Below are positions 8,136 through 15,759 of a stretch of DNA of 27,801 nt, one piece after another. Every line of letters starts with the position of its first letter. Position 1 is the stretch's first letter. The position numbers and the translations under genes were made by a program. The stretch is from SKUL01 sp964487545 (GTDB lineage: Bacteria > Bacteroidota > Bacteroidia > Flavobacteriales_D > SKUL01), in contig CAZARI010000039.1 in NCBI GenBank assembly GCA_964487545.1, positions 1 to 27,801 on the forward strand, given 5' to 3'. The notes beneath the pieces are model-generated. The model had not been told where the DNA came from. It worked only from the letters and a program-made list of their open reading frames with translations, and ran no database searches.

Positions 8136-8894
8136 TCAAAATTGTTCTATTGCACCGAGTGAGAACAATGCAAAGTCGTATTTAACCGGATCGTCAGGGT
8201 CGAGTTGGCGCAGTTTTGAGGTAACAGCTTCAACTGCTTTGCGGTCGTTGGCCGTTCGGGTGAGCAGCCCGAGTTTGCGCGAAATGTTTGCTGTATGTAC
8301 ATCCAGAGGCAGGTAGAGACGAGATGGCTTTAGGTTTTGCCAAATTCCAAAATCCACGCCGCGCTTGTCGTTGCGTACCATCCAGCGCAAAAACATGTTC
8401 AACCGTTTCCCTGCCGATCCGCGATTTACATCAGGAAGGTGTTTCAATACCCGTTTTTCGTGTTCGCAGTCAAGAAACAGGATGCGGAAATTGGCAATAC
8501 TTTCGAAGGCGTCGTTTCCGATAAAGATGTTTTCGAGTGAGCCTTTATTGTGAACAATCCATTGCAGACGTGTGAGAAAGAATTTGATGTCGTAGGGTTG
8601 AAATGTACGGTGAACAAATCCGTCGAAACGTTGCAGATCACCGGGTTCAAAATCTCGAATAAACTGGGCCGGTGCGCCATCCATTAAGTCCAGCAGTTTG
8701 TTGCCACTGTTGATGATCATCTGCCTTTTTCCCCAAGCAATGGTGGCGATTAGAAAAGCAATTAACTCAATGTCTGCCTTATCAGAAAAGCGGTGTGGAA
8801 TGGAGATGGGATCGTTGGGAACAAAGTCTGCACGGTTGTATTGTTCCGTTTTTTCATCGAGAAACGCTTTGAGTTCAGCGGTTGATAATTTCAC
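8136..8894 (-). CDS. TIGR02757 / DUF2400 family protein
   Basis: 252-aa soluble protein that I recognise as the TIGR02757 (DUF2400) family, common in Bacteroidota and of unknown function. Characteristic segments are IAWGKRQMI (residues about 52-60), the run around NMFLRWMVRND, and the C-terminal RLYLPLDVHTANISRKLGL followed by DPVKYDFALFSLG. The last block recalls the helix-hairpin-helix region of DNA-glycosylase-like folds, but I see no complete catalytic signature. The start is GTG at 8894, overlapping the upstream ABC ATPase stop (GTGA), so the two are probably translationally coupled. A 43-nt gap separates it from the BatA-like gene. Confidence 0.85.
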   Translation of the reverse strand: MKLSTAELKAFLDEKTEQYNRADFVPNDPISIPHRFSDKADIELIAFLIATIAWGKRQMIINSGNKLLDLMDGAPAQFIRDFEPGDLQRFDGFVHRTFQPYDIKFFLTRLQWIVHNKGSLENIFIGNDAFESIANFRILFLDCEHEKRVLKHLPDVNRGSAGKRLNMFLRWMVRNDKRGVDFGIWQNLKPSRLYLPLDVHTANISRKLGLLTRTANDRKAVEAVTSKLRQLDPDDPVKYDFALFSLGAIEQF

Positions 8895-9574
8895 TGCCCG
8901 TTAATGATTTTACCGTCTTTCATCACCAGTTCACGGTCGGCCATTTTTGCCAGGTCTTCGTTGTGTGTCACGATAATGAAGGTTTGACCGAGTTGGTTTC
9001 GCAAATTGAAAAACAATTGGTGCAACTCGTTGGCGTTGGTAGAATCGAGATTTCCGGAAGGTTCATCGGCAAATACCAAATCCGGATTATTGACTAACGC
9101 GCGTGCCACTGCCACCCGCTGCTGCTCTCCGCCCGACAGCGCCGAGGGTTTGTGTGACAATCGGTGTGACAATCCGAGCATGCTAAGTAATTCGGTAGCG
9201 CGTTTCTCGGCTTCACTGGTGCTTTTTTTGGCAATAAACGCAGGAATACAGACATTCTCCAGTGCAGTAAACTCCGGAAGAAGGTGGTGAAACTGAAAGA
9301 TAAAGCCCACGTGTTGATTTCTGAAGGCTGCCAGTTTCTTATTGTTAAGAGTGCTTATTTCCTGATTGTTGATTTCGATTGTGCCGCTGTCGGGTCGGTC
9401 GAGGGTTCCGGCAATCTGAAGTAAGGTGGTTTTTCCCGCTCCGCTGGCGCCTACAATACTGACCACTTCGCCCTGATGCACAGTTAGGTTCACGCCCTTG
9501 AGCACGGAAACTTCGCCGTAGGATTTAAAAACATCCCGTACAGTGAGCACTGCCTTTTGTGTTTGTTTGGACAA
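8891..9574 (-). CDS. lolD: LolD-type ABC transporter ATP-binding protein
   Basis: 227-aa ABC ATPase of the LolD/MacB subgroup, which powers lipoprotein release or similar mechanotransmission at the inner membrane with a FtsX-like permease. Visible motifs are Walker A GASGAGKTT (residues 42-50), the Q-loop FIFQFHHLLPEFTALENV, signature LSGGEQQR (146-153), Walker B DLVFADE (165-171), a D-loop (GNLD) and the H-loop histidine in VTHNED. The subgroup call rests on the Q-loop and signature context. No LolC/LolE-like permease is next to it, so the partner must be encoded elsewhere. The start used is TTG at 9574; a GTG at 9550 would give a shorter N-terminus (VLTVRDVFKSYG) closer to the family norm. 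The stop overlaps the DUF2400 start. Confidence 0.87.
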   Translation of the reverse strand: MSKQTQKAVLTVRDVFKSYGEVSVLKGVNLTVHQGEVVSIVGASGAGKTTLLQIAGTLDRPDSGTIEINNQEISTLNNKKLAAFRNQHVGFIFQFHHLLPEFTALENVCIPAFIAKKSTSEAEKRATELLSMLGLSHRLSHKPSALSGGEQQRVAVARALVNNPDLVFADEPSGNLDSTNANELHQLFFNLRNQLGQTFIIVTHNEDLAKMADRELVMKDGKIINGQ

Positions 9575-9612
9575 TTGAAATTCAGAATTTGGGAAAAGTA
9601 AAAACCAGGCCG

Positions 9613-9620
9613 CAAAGATA
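9613..9620 (-). promoter_or_regulatory. -7 element (TATCTTTG) for the lolD-led operon
   Basis: Perfect TAnnTTTG on the minus strand, 38 nt before the TTG at 9574. The -33 region has no clear TTTG. It probably drives lolD and the DUF2400 gene. Confidence 0.5.
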
Positions 9621-9658
9621 AGATTACAACAGAGAGTTGAATTAATTTGCTCCTTTTG

Positions 9659-9766
9659 TCAGCGACGGCGTTTTTTTCTTTTGTGCTTTTTGTTGACCAC
9701 GCGCGCAAAAATGATCAGGGCCAGAATCAACCCACCGGCAATAATAATTTGACTTATTCCACTCAT
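9659..9766 (-). CDS. Small single-helix membrane protein with a polybasic tail (35 aa)
   Basis: This ORF is too short for usual gene finders. It runs from an ATG at 9766 to a TGA at 9659-9661 and encodes 35 aa: a short polar start (MSGISQ), one hydrophobic helix (residues about 7-21) containing IIIAGGLILALIIF, then a tail almost entirely of K, R and H (KKHKRKKRRR). The layout fits an inner-membrane protein with the tail in the cytoplasm by the positive-inside rule. It begins 39 nt after the alpha/beta hydrolase stop on the same strand and ends just before the lolD promoter. I recognise no family. The clean single-helix-plus-basic-tail pattern argues for a real gene, but no homologue comparison was possible. 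Confidence 0.6.
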   Translation of the reverse strand: MSGISQIIIAGGLILALIIFARVVNKKHKRKKRRR

Positions 9767-9805
9767 GATTACAGATTGAAGTTTACAGGCCTTAAATTAT
9801 GAAAA

Positions 9806-10687
9806 TCATTGAAACATCCGAAACCACTGCGTCACCAGTGGGAAATGGTCGTTGGGAGCTTCGGGGGCTGTGAGCATATCGATGTGTCCGTAGTTTTTTT
9901 GGTTCCCGTACGTTTTTCCGAGGATTCGTAATTCATGTTCCGGATGAGGCATTTCGTTCATGAGCAACTCCACATCTGCTGGATTTCCGAGGGTATAATC
10001 GTTAGTTCCCGCCAGAAAAAGGGTAGGGGGCAACTTGAAGGTTTTCAATTTTTCCGCATAGTTGAAGCCGTCCTCCGGATCAATCCAATTTTTGCTGTAC
10101 ACCCAGTGATTCATTTGGCGATAAAAAGTGGCCGGTTCGTTGTCCGATCCCATGCGCATTTTTTTGGCAGGTAGGTATCCGAGCGTTTTGGTTACTGCTG
10201 TACTTGCTGCATTCCACACCAAATCCACCATCAGCCATCTTCTAAGATTTTGGTGGGCAATTCGGCGTTTGCTGCCGAAAAATACCATGGCTTCTGCATC
10301 GATTGGATTTCGAGCCAGCGCGGCGGCAATCAATACTCCCCCCCACGAATGAGCGCCAAGATAGAGCGTATCGCTTTGGTTTATTTTGCGGATGGCAGCA
10401 ATTAGCTTCGCAAAATCCTCAGTAATAAATTGGGTTTGCGAATAATCGATCCGTGATGATGCGGACGGAGTGCTTTTTCCCTTTCCGGGCAGGTCGAAGG
10501 CATACACGTCGTAGCCCTGCTGCGCCAGCCACGGGGCCAGCCCTTTTCCCGAGGTGCTGAAAAAGATTCGCGAATTTTCGATCGCACCGTGAATAAGCAC
10601 CACGCACGGAGCTGTTTTTCCCGGGTTAAACCGGTGAATGCAGACTTCATGGATGGCTAGCTTGACGAAAAAATGCTCGAATTTCAT
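9806..10687 (-). CDS. Alpha/beta hydrolase
   Basis: 293-aa alpha/beta hydrolase-fold protein. Visible features are the oxyanion segment LIHGAIENSR (residues 31-40), YAFDLPGKGKS (62-72), the nucleophile elbow GAHSWGG with S114, the acid D230 in AGTNDYTLG and H268 in YGHIDML, so a full Ser-Asp-His triad can be proposed. There is no signal peptide or membrane anchor, so it is probably a cytoplasmic esterase, lipase or thioesterase of unknown substrate. The ATG at 10687 lies only 4 nt after the U-tract of the GAPDH terminator, and there is no in-frame ATG until about residue 134. The 35-aa membrane protein gene follows 39 nt downstream. Confidence 0.83.
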   Translation of the reverse strand: MKFEHFFVKLAIHEVCIHRFNPGKTAPCVVLIHGAIENSRIFFSTSGKGLAPWLAQQGYDVYAFDLPGKGKSTPSASSRIDYSQTQFITEDFAKLIAAIRKINQSDTLYLGAHSWGGVLIAAALARNPIDAEAMVFFGSKRRIAHQNLRRWLMVDLVWNAASTAVTKTLGYLPAKKMRMGSDNEPATFYRQMNHWVYSKNWIDPEDGFNYAEKLKTFKLPPTLFLAGTNDYTLGNPADVELLMNEMPHPEHELRILGKTYGNQKNYGHIDMLTAPEAPNDHFPLVTQWFRMFQ

Positions 10688-10691
10688 GACG

Positions 10692-10729
10692 AAAAAAAAA
10701 CCGGCACAGAAAAGATTCCGGCCGGTTTT
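10692..10729 (-). terminator. Rho-independent terminator after GAPDH
   Basis: On the minus strand AAAACCGGC (10729-10721) pairs perfectly with GCCGGTTTT (10705-10697), with a 15-nt intervening segment, and nine consecutive T (10700-10692) close it. It lies 25 nt after the GAPDH stop and 4 nt before the hydrolase ATG. Confidence 0.85.
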
Positions 10730-10754
10730 GATAATGAATTGTGAATTTTAAAAC

Positions 10755-12227
10755 TTAATAATAAACCAATCTTCTCACTTTGGCAATATACTTTGCCAAT
10801 CGCAGCACCTGCTTGGTGTAACCAAATTCATTGTCGTACCAAACGTACAGCACGATGTTCTTTTTATCAGGGCTGATAATAGTAGCCGGTGAGTCAAAAA
10901 CCGAGCAGCAGGTGTTTCCTATGATGTCGCTTGACACCAACTCTTCGCTGATCGAGTAATTGATTTGATTAACCAAATCTCCGTTTAGCGCAGCGTCTTT
11001 CATCAACTGATTCACTTCTTCTTTTGAAGTCTCCCGTGAAACGGTAAGGTTCATGATGGCAAGTGATCCGTTGGGGGTAGGTACCCGAACAGCGTTTGCA
11101 GTGAGTTTATCACTAAGCGACGGAATTACTTTAGTTACTGCTCTTCCTGCGCCGGTTTCAGTAATTACCATATTAATGGCAGCCGACCGGCCGCGACGGT
11201 TTTTGCGGTGCAGGTTATCAAGCAGGTTTTGGTCGTTGGTGTAGGCGTGGACTGTTTCGATATGGCCTTTTTCAACGCCCAGTTTGTCTTCAACAATTTT
11301 CAGTACCGGACAAATGGCATTGGTGGTGCATGACGCAGCAGAGTACACGTCTTCTTTTTCGAGGTCAAATTTGTCTTGGTTGATGCCATAAACAATATTC
11401 GGCATGTCTTTGCCAGGAGCAGTCAGCAGGGCTTTGCTCACCCCTTTTGATTTGAGGTGGCGGCTCATGGCCTCAGCAGAGGTAAAAGCGCCGGTATTGT
11501 CAATGACCAATGCATTTTCGATACCGTATTGCGTGTAGTCAATGTCTTCGGGCTGATTGGCGGAAATAAACTGCACAATCTGTCCGTTGATATTGAGTTG
11601 TTGTTTTTCGAGGTCTTCGATTACAGAACCATGAAACGGCCCATGAACAGAATCCATGCGCAGCAGTGCGGCCCTTTTAGTGAGCATATTCGGATCCTTG
11701 TCGCGGGTAACAATTGCGCGCAAACGCAGTTGTTGTCCTTTTCCGGCTTGTTTAATCAACTCGCGGGCTGCAAGTCTTCCGATTCGCCCGAAACCGTATA
11801 ACACCACATCTTTTGGTTCGATGTTGCTGCTTTGCTGATGACCAAAATATCTGGAGAGCTTATCTTCGAGAAATGTGGCCTTGTCTGTAGGCTGGTCTTT
11901 ATCATTTAGCCATTCGCTGGCCAATTTACCAATGTCAATTTTTGCCGGAGCCAGATCAAACCCGAGAAGTATTTTAGCCAGTTCTGAGGTGGTGTAGATA
12001 TCCACCGGACGGTTTACAACTTCCCTTGCATATAAGTGAAGGTTTAGAATTTCAGATATATTGGTATCGAGCAGCTGATTTCTGAAAAGTACCAGTTCTA
12101 CAGATTTTTCATACATCAACCGGCCTACCGAGTTCATCAGGTCAATTGCTGCCCTTTTCTGATCTACCCAGTCTTTCAGTTCGCTATCGTAGGAAGCTTG
12201 ACCTACATCCAACGTTTCGGGTTCCAT
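10755..12227 (-). CDS. Glyceraldehyde-3-phosphate dehydrogenase, long form with N-terminal extension
   Basis: 490-aa GAPDH that oxidises glyceraldehyde-3-phosphate to 1,3-bisphosphoglycerate with NAD(P), or runs the reverse reaction. The catalytic core begins near residue 140, with Rossmann motif YGFGRIGR (GxGxxG at 145-150), the active-site ASCTTNA with C300, a likely catalytic histidine in ETVHAYTNDQ and the C-terminal WYDNEFGYT. The first ~135 residues are extra compared with the classical ~335-aa enzyme and look helical. Long GAPDHs of this type are known in Bacteroidota and marine bacteria; the role of the extension is not established to my knowledge. The gene lies 20 nt downstream of rpoD with no terminator between, and ends in a strong terminator. 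Confidence 0.92.
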   Translation of the reverse strand: MEPETLDVGQASYDSELKDWVDQKRAAIDLMNSVGRLMYEKSVELVLFRNQLLDTNISEILNLHLYAREVVNRPVDIYTTSELAKILLGFDLAPAKIDIGKLASEWLNDKDQPTDKATFLEDKLSRYFGHQQSSNIEPKDVVLYGFGRIGRLAARELIKQAGKGQQLRLRAIVTRDKDPNMLTKRAALLRMDSVHGPFHGSVIEDLEKQQLNINGQIVQFISANQPEDIDYTQYGIENALVIDNTGAFTSAEAMSRHLKSKGVSKALLTAPGKDMPNIVYGINQDKFDLEKEDVYSAASCTTNAICPVLKIVEDKLGVEKGHIETVHAYTNDQNLLDNLHRKNRRGRSAAINMVITETGAGRAVTKVIPSLSDKLTANAVRVPTPNGSLAIMNLTVSRETSKEEVNQLMKDAALNGDLVNQINYSISEELVSSDIIGNTCCSVFDSPATIISPDKKNIVLYVWYDNEFGYTKQVLRLAKYIAKVRRLVYY

Positions 12228-12247
12228 GCGTTTAGTTTTGGTGTTTA

Positions 12248-13111
12248 TTAACCAAGGTATGATTTCAAAAGTTTGCTTCGTGAAGTATGACGAAGTCGTT
12301 TGATTGCTTTTTCTTTAATCTGGCGCACCCTTTCGCGGGTCAGATTAAATTTTGCTCCGATTTCCTCAAGGGTCATTCCGTGGGTTTTTCCAATTCCGTA
12401 AAACAGACGGATTACTTCGGCTTCCTTATCGCTGAGAGTAGAGAGCGATCGTTCTATTTCCTTTACCAGTGATTCGCTAAGCAGATCGCGGTCGGCCTTT
12501 GGTGAATCTTCGTTGATCATTACATCGAGCAGCGAGTTGGATTCACCTTCCTGAAATGGTGCATCAACCGACACATGTCGTCCGGAAACTTTCAGCGACT
12601 CGGCCACTTTTTCGATGGGCATATCCAGCGCTACGGCCAGCTCATCAACAGTGGGTGGACGGTCGTATTCCTGTTCCAGTTTAGCAAACATCTTGTTGAT
12701 CTTATTCAACGATCCCACTTGGTTTAGCGGAAGTCGCACAATTCTAGATTGCTCGGCCAAAGCCTGAAGAATCGACTGACGAATCCACCACACCGCATAA
12801 GAAATAAATTTAAATCCGCGGGTTTCATCAAAGCGCTGGGCTGCTTTGATCAGGCCCAGATTGCCTTCGTTGATCAAGTCGGGAAGGGATAATCCCTGAT
12901 TCTGGTATTGCTTAGAAACAGAGACAACAAACCGAAGATTGGCACGGGTTAGCTTTTCCAGAGCAGCCTGATCACCTTTTTTAATTCGGCGGGCCAGTTC
13001 TACTTCCTCTTCGGCCGTAATAAGCTCCTCTTTACCAATCTCATGAAGGTATTTGTCTAGCGACTGACTCTCACGATTGGTAATACTCTTGGTGATTTTT
13101 AATTGTCTCAT
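12248..13111 (-). CDS. rpoD: Primary sigma factor RpoD/SigA
   Basis: 287-aa sigma-70 group 1 factor that directs RNA polymerase to housekeeping promoters. It has region 1.2 (LDKYLHEIGKEELIT, residues about 18-32), region 2 with LTRANLRFVVSV, DLINEGNLGLI and the -10-recognition stretch RGFKFISYAVWWIRQ (about 98-112), region 3 (about 135-205) and region 4 with a helix-turn-helix ending RERVRQIKEKA and LRHTSR. Region 1.1 and the non-conserved insert of proteobacterial RpoD are absent, as usual in Bacteroidota, where this factor recognises TTTG/TAnnTTTG promoters. It has a strong promoter of exactly that type, so it is probably autoregulated in the basal sense. GAPDH follows 20 nt downstream. Confidence 0.96.
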   Translation of the reverse strand: MRQLKITKSITNRESQSLDKYLHEIGKEELITAEEEVELARRIKKGDQAALEKLTRANLRFVVSVSKQYQNQGLSLPDLINEGNLGLIKAAQRFDETRGFKFISYAVWWIRQSILQALAEQSRIVRLPLNQVGSLNKINKMFAKLEQEYDRPPTVDELAVALDMPIEKVAESLKVSGRHVSVDAPFQEGESNSLLDVMINEDSPKADRDLLSESLVKEIERSLSTLSDKEAEVIRLFYGIGKTHGMTLEEIGAKFNLTRERVRQIKEKAIKRLRHTSRSKLLKSYLG

Positions 13112-13165
13112 GTGTGATTTTTCTTTTAAAATTGGGTTAATATTGCCCCCTTGAAATCATTGCCG

Positions 13166-13197
13166 CAAAGATACTCTTTTATGCGGTTGAAGTCAAA
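13166..13197 (-). promoter_or_regulatory. Bacteroidota promoter for rpoD-GAPDH
   Basis: The minus strand reads TTTG (13197-13194), 20 nt, then TATCTTTG (13173-13166), a perfect match at both elements. The -7 element ends 54 nt before the rpoD ATG. Confidence 0.78.
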
Positions 13198-13203
13198 TCC
13201 TGA

Positions 13204-13236
13204 AAAAGGCGGCAGGAGGGGAGCCTGCCGCCTTTT
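13204..13236 (-). terminator. Strong terminator downstream of the DegP-like gene
   Basis: Perfect 13-bp inverted repeat AAAAGGCGGCAGG / CCTGCCGCCTTTT with a 7-nt loop. It lies 102 nt past the degP stop on the minus strand and just upstream of the rpoD promoter. It has A and T runs on both sides, so it can act in either direction, but only degP is oriented into it. Confidence 0.85.
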
Positions 13237-13240
13237 AAGT

Positions 13241-13327
13241 AGATCAAAAACTTAACTCAAAAACCATCTTTAATTTATTTTTTACGGTTTCATAGAAAAT
13301 GATCCCGCAGGTTTTGCTTTTTGATCT
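13241..13327. repeat. 10-bp inverted repeat in the DegP 3' region
   Basis: AGATCAAAAA at 13241-13250 is the exact reverse complement of TTTTTGATCT at 13318-13327, separated by 67 nt. It sits between the degP stop and its terminator and could form a long-range stem in the 3' UTR. There is no coding potential inside beyond very short ORFs. Confidence 0.5.
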
Positions 13328-13338
13328 GAAAAGGATGC

Positions 13339-14793
13339 TCACATTCCAAATCCATAATACGCCACAGATCCGTTCGGATATTTTCCTTCAATGAGTACCC
13401 CGCCTTTGGCCTTTTGCAAATATGCGGTTACCTGATCGGGCGAGGACACTGGTTTTCTATCGATTTGCGTGATGATAAATCCGTCTTTTATCCCGGCGTT
13501 ACTAATCAAACCTGAAGTGATCCCTTTAACGACAACGCCATTTTTAAGATTTAGTTTATTTAAGGTTTCGTCGTCCACCTCTTCAAAGGAAGCACCGAAG
13601 GCCGCGCTAGACTTGTCATCGATCCGAGGCTTAATCTCCGTATTTCCATATTGATTTCGCAGGGTAACGTTAATGTTCCGCTCTTTATTATCCCGCAGCA
13701 CACCGACCATCACCTTATCACCGGGTCGAAATCTTCCAACTTGCTCCTGAAGTTCGGTTACGTTGCGCACCGGCACTTCATTCACTTTAGTGATCACGTC
13801 GCCTGGTTCAATTCCCGCATCGGATGCTGCACCGTCTTTGGTGAGGCCACGCACATAGACACCTGCATAGCTCGAAAGGTTTTGGGCGTCGCGGATTTCT
13901 TCGTTGATATCAGAAATGCTAACACCGATAAAGGCGCGCTGCACGGCTCCGAATTCAAACAAATCGTTGGTCACTTTCTGTACAATGCTCGCCGGAACGG
14001 CAAAGGAATATCCGGTATAAGAGCCCGTTCGAGATGCGATGGCAGTGTTAATTCCGATTAAACTGCCCGAGGCGTTGACCAGTGCTCCGCCTGAGTTTCC
14101 AGGATTTACGGCAGCATCTGTCTGGATAAAAGACTCGATCGGAAACTGATCGGCGTTGGGGTCGTACTGAAGCAAATTCAGGTTTCGCGCTTTTGCACTG
14201 ACTATTCCAGCAGTCACTGTGGATGTTAAATTAAACGGGTTTCCAACTGCCAACACCCACTCTCCAACCTTAATGTCGTCAGAATTTCCGAAGGATAAAT
14301 AAGGCAGACCCTCGTCTTCAATCTTAAGCAAAGCCAAATCGGTAGATGGGTCTTTTCCAACCAGCGTGGCAGAATAGGTGTTTCGATTATTGAGTGTGAC
14401 TTCTATTTTCTGTGCTTGGTCCACCACGTGATTGTTGGTCACGATATAACCATCGGGAGATATAATGACACCCGAACCTGCAGATTTGGCAGGTTCTGCC
14501 TGATAATATCGCCGACCGCCAAAAAATTCACTCCACGGATTGTAATAAGTTTGCGGCACATATTCGGTTTTTACGTGAACCACCGCAGGTAATGACTTTT
14601 CGGCTGCCATCGTAAAATCCATGGTGCCGACCGGAACCGAAGCGCTTGAAACACGAGTGATCGGAACCTGCTCTGTGCGTTGCTGGTAGTTGAATTCGGT
14701 GGAGTTGACCGAAGAAAAAATTCCGGTATATAATAGAAGCGAAATGCCACCACCCGCAGCAGCAATCGCCAGTGTTGAAAGATAATTTTTCAT
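13339..14793 (-). CDS. degP: DegP/HtrA-type (Do) serine protease
   Basis: 484-aa periplasmic protease-chaperone. The N-terminal hydrophobic segment (residues about 5-26) acts as signal peptide or anchor. The trypsin-like domain has H122 in VTNNHVV, D152 in PSTDLALL and S234 in NPGNSGGA, a complete triad. Two PDZ domains follow (about 285-370 and 395-480), including the segments AGIEPGDVITKVNEVPV and AGIKDGFIITQIDRKPV. Length and two-PDZ layout match the Do family. It degrades or holds misfolded envelope proteins. Its upstream region, shared with divergent dapF, contains only an imperfect -7 (TGCATTTG on the minus strand, 14852-14845), so an alternative sigma factor is possible but not shown. 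It ends in the terminator at 13204-13236. Confidence 0.93.
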   Translation of the reverse strand: MKNYLSTLAIAAAGGGISLLLYTGIFSSVNSTEFNYQQRTEQVPITRVSSASVPVGTMDFTMAAEKSLPAVVHVKTEYVPQTYYNPWSEFFGGRRYYQAEPAKSAGSGVIISPDGYIVTNNHVVDQAQKIEVTLNNRNTYSATLVGKDPSTDLALLKIEDEGLPYLSFGNSDDIKVGEWVLAVGNPFNLTSTVTAGIVSAKARNLNLLQYDPNADQFPIESFIQTDAAVNPGNSGGALVNASGSLIGINTAIASRTGSYTGYSFAVPASIVQKVTNDLFEFGAVQRAFIGVSISDINEEIRDAQNLSSYAGVYVRGLTKDGAASDAGIEPGDVITKVNEVPVRNVTELQEQVGRFRPGDKVMVGVLRDNKERNINVTLRNQYGNTEIKPRIDDKSSAAFGASFEEVDDETLNKLNLKNGVVVKGITSGLISNAGIKDGFIITQIDRKPVSSPDQVTAYLQKAKGGVLIEGKYPNGSVAYYGFGM

Positions 14794-14963
14794 TTGCCGA
14801 TGTTTTTTGAATTATAAGCAACCAACTAATCATCAAGATCTATGCAAATGCAGCCCGTTGTCGTGTTAATTATCGTTAACCCAATATAACGAATTTCCCT
14901 GACATAGCAAAGGATTGCGAGGGGTTTTCGAAAGCGAAATGGGTGCCATTCATGGATTTGGTC

Positions 14964-14971
14964 TATTTTTG
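14964..14971 (+). promoter_or_regulatory. -7 element (TATTTTTG) directly before dapF
   Basis: Full TAnnTTTG match ending 5 nt before the dapF ATG at 14977. The usual start distance would place +1 at or within about 2 nt of the ATG, giving a leaderless mRNA. There is no TTTG at -33. Confidence 0.48.
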
Positions 14972-14976
14972 TCGAA

Positions 14977-15759
14977 ATGGAAATTGAATTCTCAAAATAT
15001 CACGGCACCGGAAACGATTTTATTGTGGTTGACAATAGGAGTAAGTGGTTTTCGGACGAAAACTTGACAGTCGTTCGCGACATTTGTAGCCGTCGCTTTG
15101 GTGTCGGTTCTGATGGGCTTATACTCATTGAATCCGATGATCAGACCGACTTCTACATGAATTTTTTCAACCCCGACGGATCCCAAAGCTTTTGTGGCAA
15201 CGGCAGCCGGTGTGCAGTGCATTTTGCGCACAGTCTCGGAATGATTGGTGAATCGTGCCTGTTTCGCGCCATTGATGGAGAACACCGCGGCCGAATTGTG
15301 CACGACCAGATCGAAATCTCAATAAAACCCACCGCTTATCCTAAAAAAAGTAATGGTGGATACGTAGTCAATACGGGATCACCACACTTCGTTCTGTTCA
15401 GTGCTGATTTAAAAACAGACGACTTTGTTTCGGAAGCACGAAAAATTAGAAATAGCGAAGCTTTCCGAAAAGAAGGAATCAACGTGAACTTTGTGCAGGT
15501 ACTCGACGAAAAAAATGTTCGGATGCGCACCTACGAACGCGGGGTGGAGGATGAAACCTTGTCCTGTGGAACCGGCGTAACTGCTGCAGCCCTAACTCAC
15601 CTGATACGTTTTGGCGAAGGCAGAAAGGTTCACGTGGAAACCCGGGGAGGAGCTTTGCAGGTGACGGCTACAAAAGGAGCCGATAATCTGTTTTTGGACA
15701 TTTGGCTGAGCGGACCAGCCGTTAGAACATTTACCGGAATATATACCGCTCAATCGTGA
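14977..15759 (+). CDS. dapF: Diaminopimelate epimerase
   Basis: 260-aa epimerase converting LL- to meso-diaminopimelate, the last step before lysine and the source of the DAP residue in peptidoglycan. The N-terminus FSKYHGTGNDF is the family hallmark and fixes the start. The two catalytic cysteines are visible: C73 in FCGNGSRC and C197 in LSCGTGVTA. Other signatures are FGVGSDGL, FFNPDGS and NTGSPHFV. It is the first gene of an overlapping four-gene envelope operon; its TGA overlaps the GNAT start (TGATG). It implies DAP-type peptidoglycan, in keeping with the downstream MltG and the M23 peptidase. Confidence 0.96.
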   Translation: MEIEFSKYHGTGNDFIVVDNRSKWFSDENLTVVRDICSRRFGVGSDGLILIESDDQTDFYMNFFNPDGSQSFCGNGSRCAVHFAHSLGMIGESCLFRAIDGEHRGRIVHDQIEISIKPTAYPKKSNGGYVVNTGSPHFVLFSADLKTDDFVSEARKIRNSEAFRKEGINVNFVQVLDEKNVRMRTYERGVEDETLSCGTGVTAAALTHLIRFGEGRKVHVETRGGALQVTATKGADNLFLDIWLSGPAVRTFTGIYTAQS

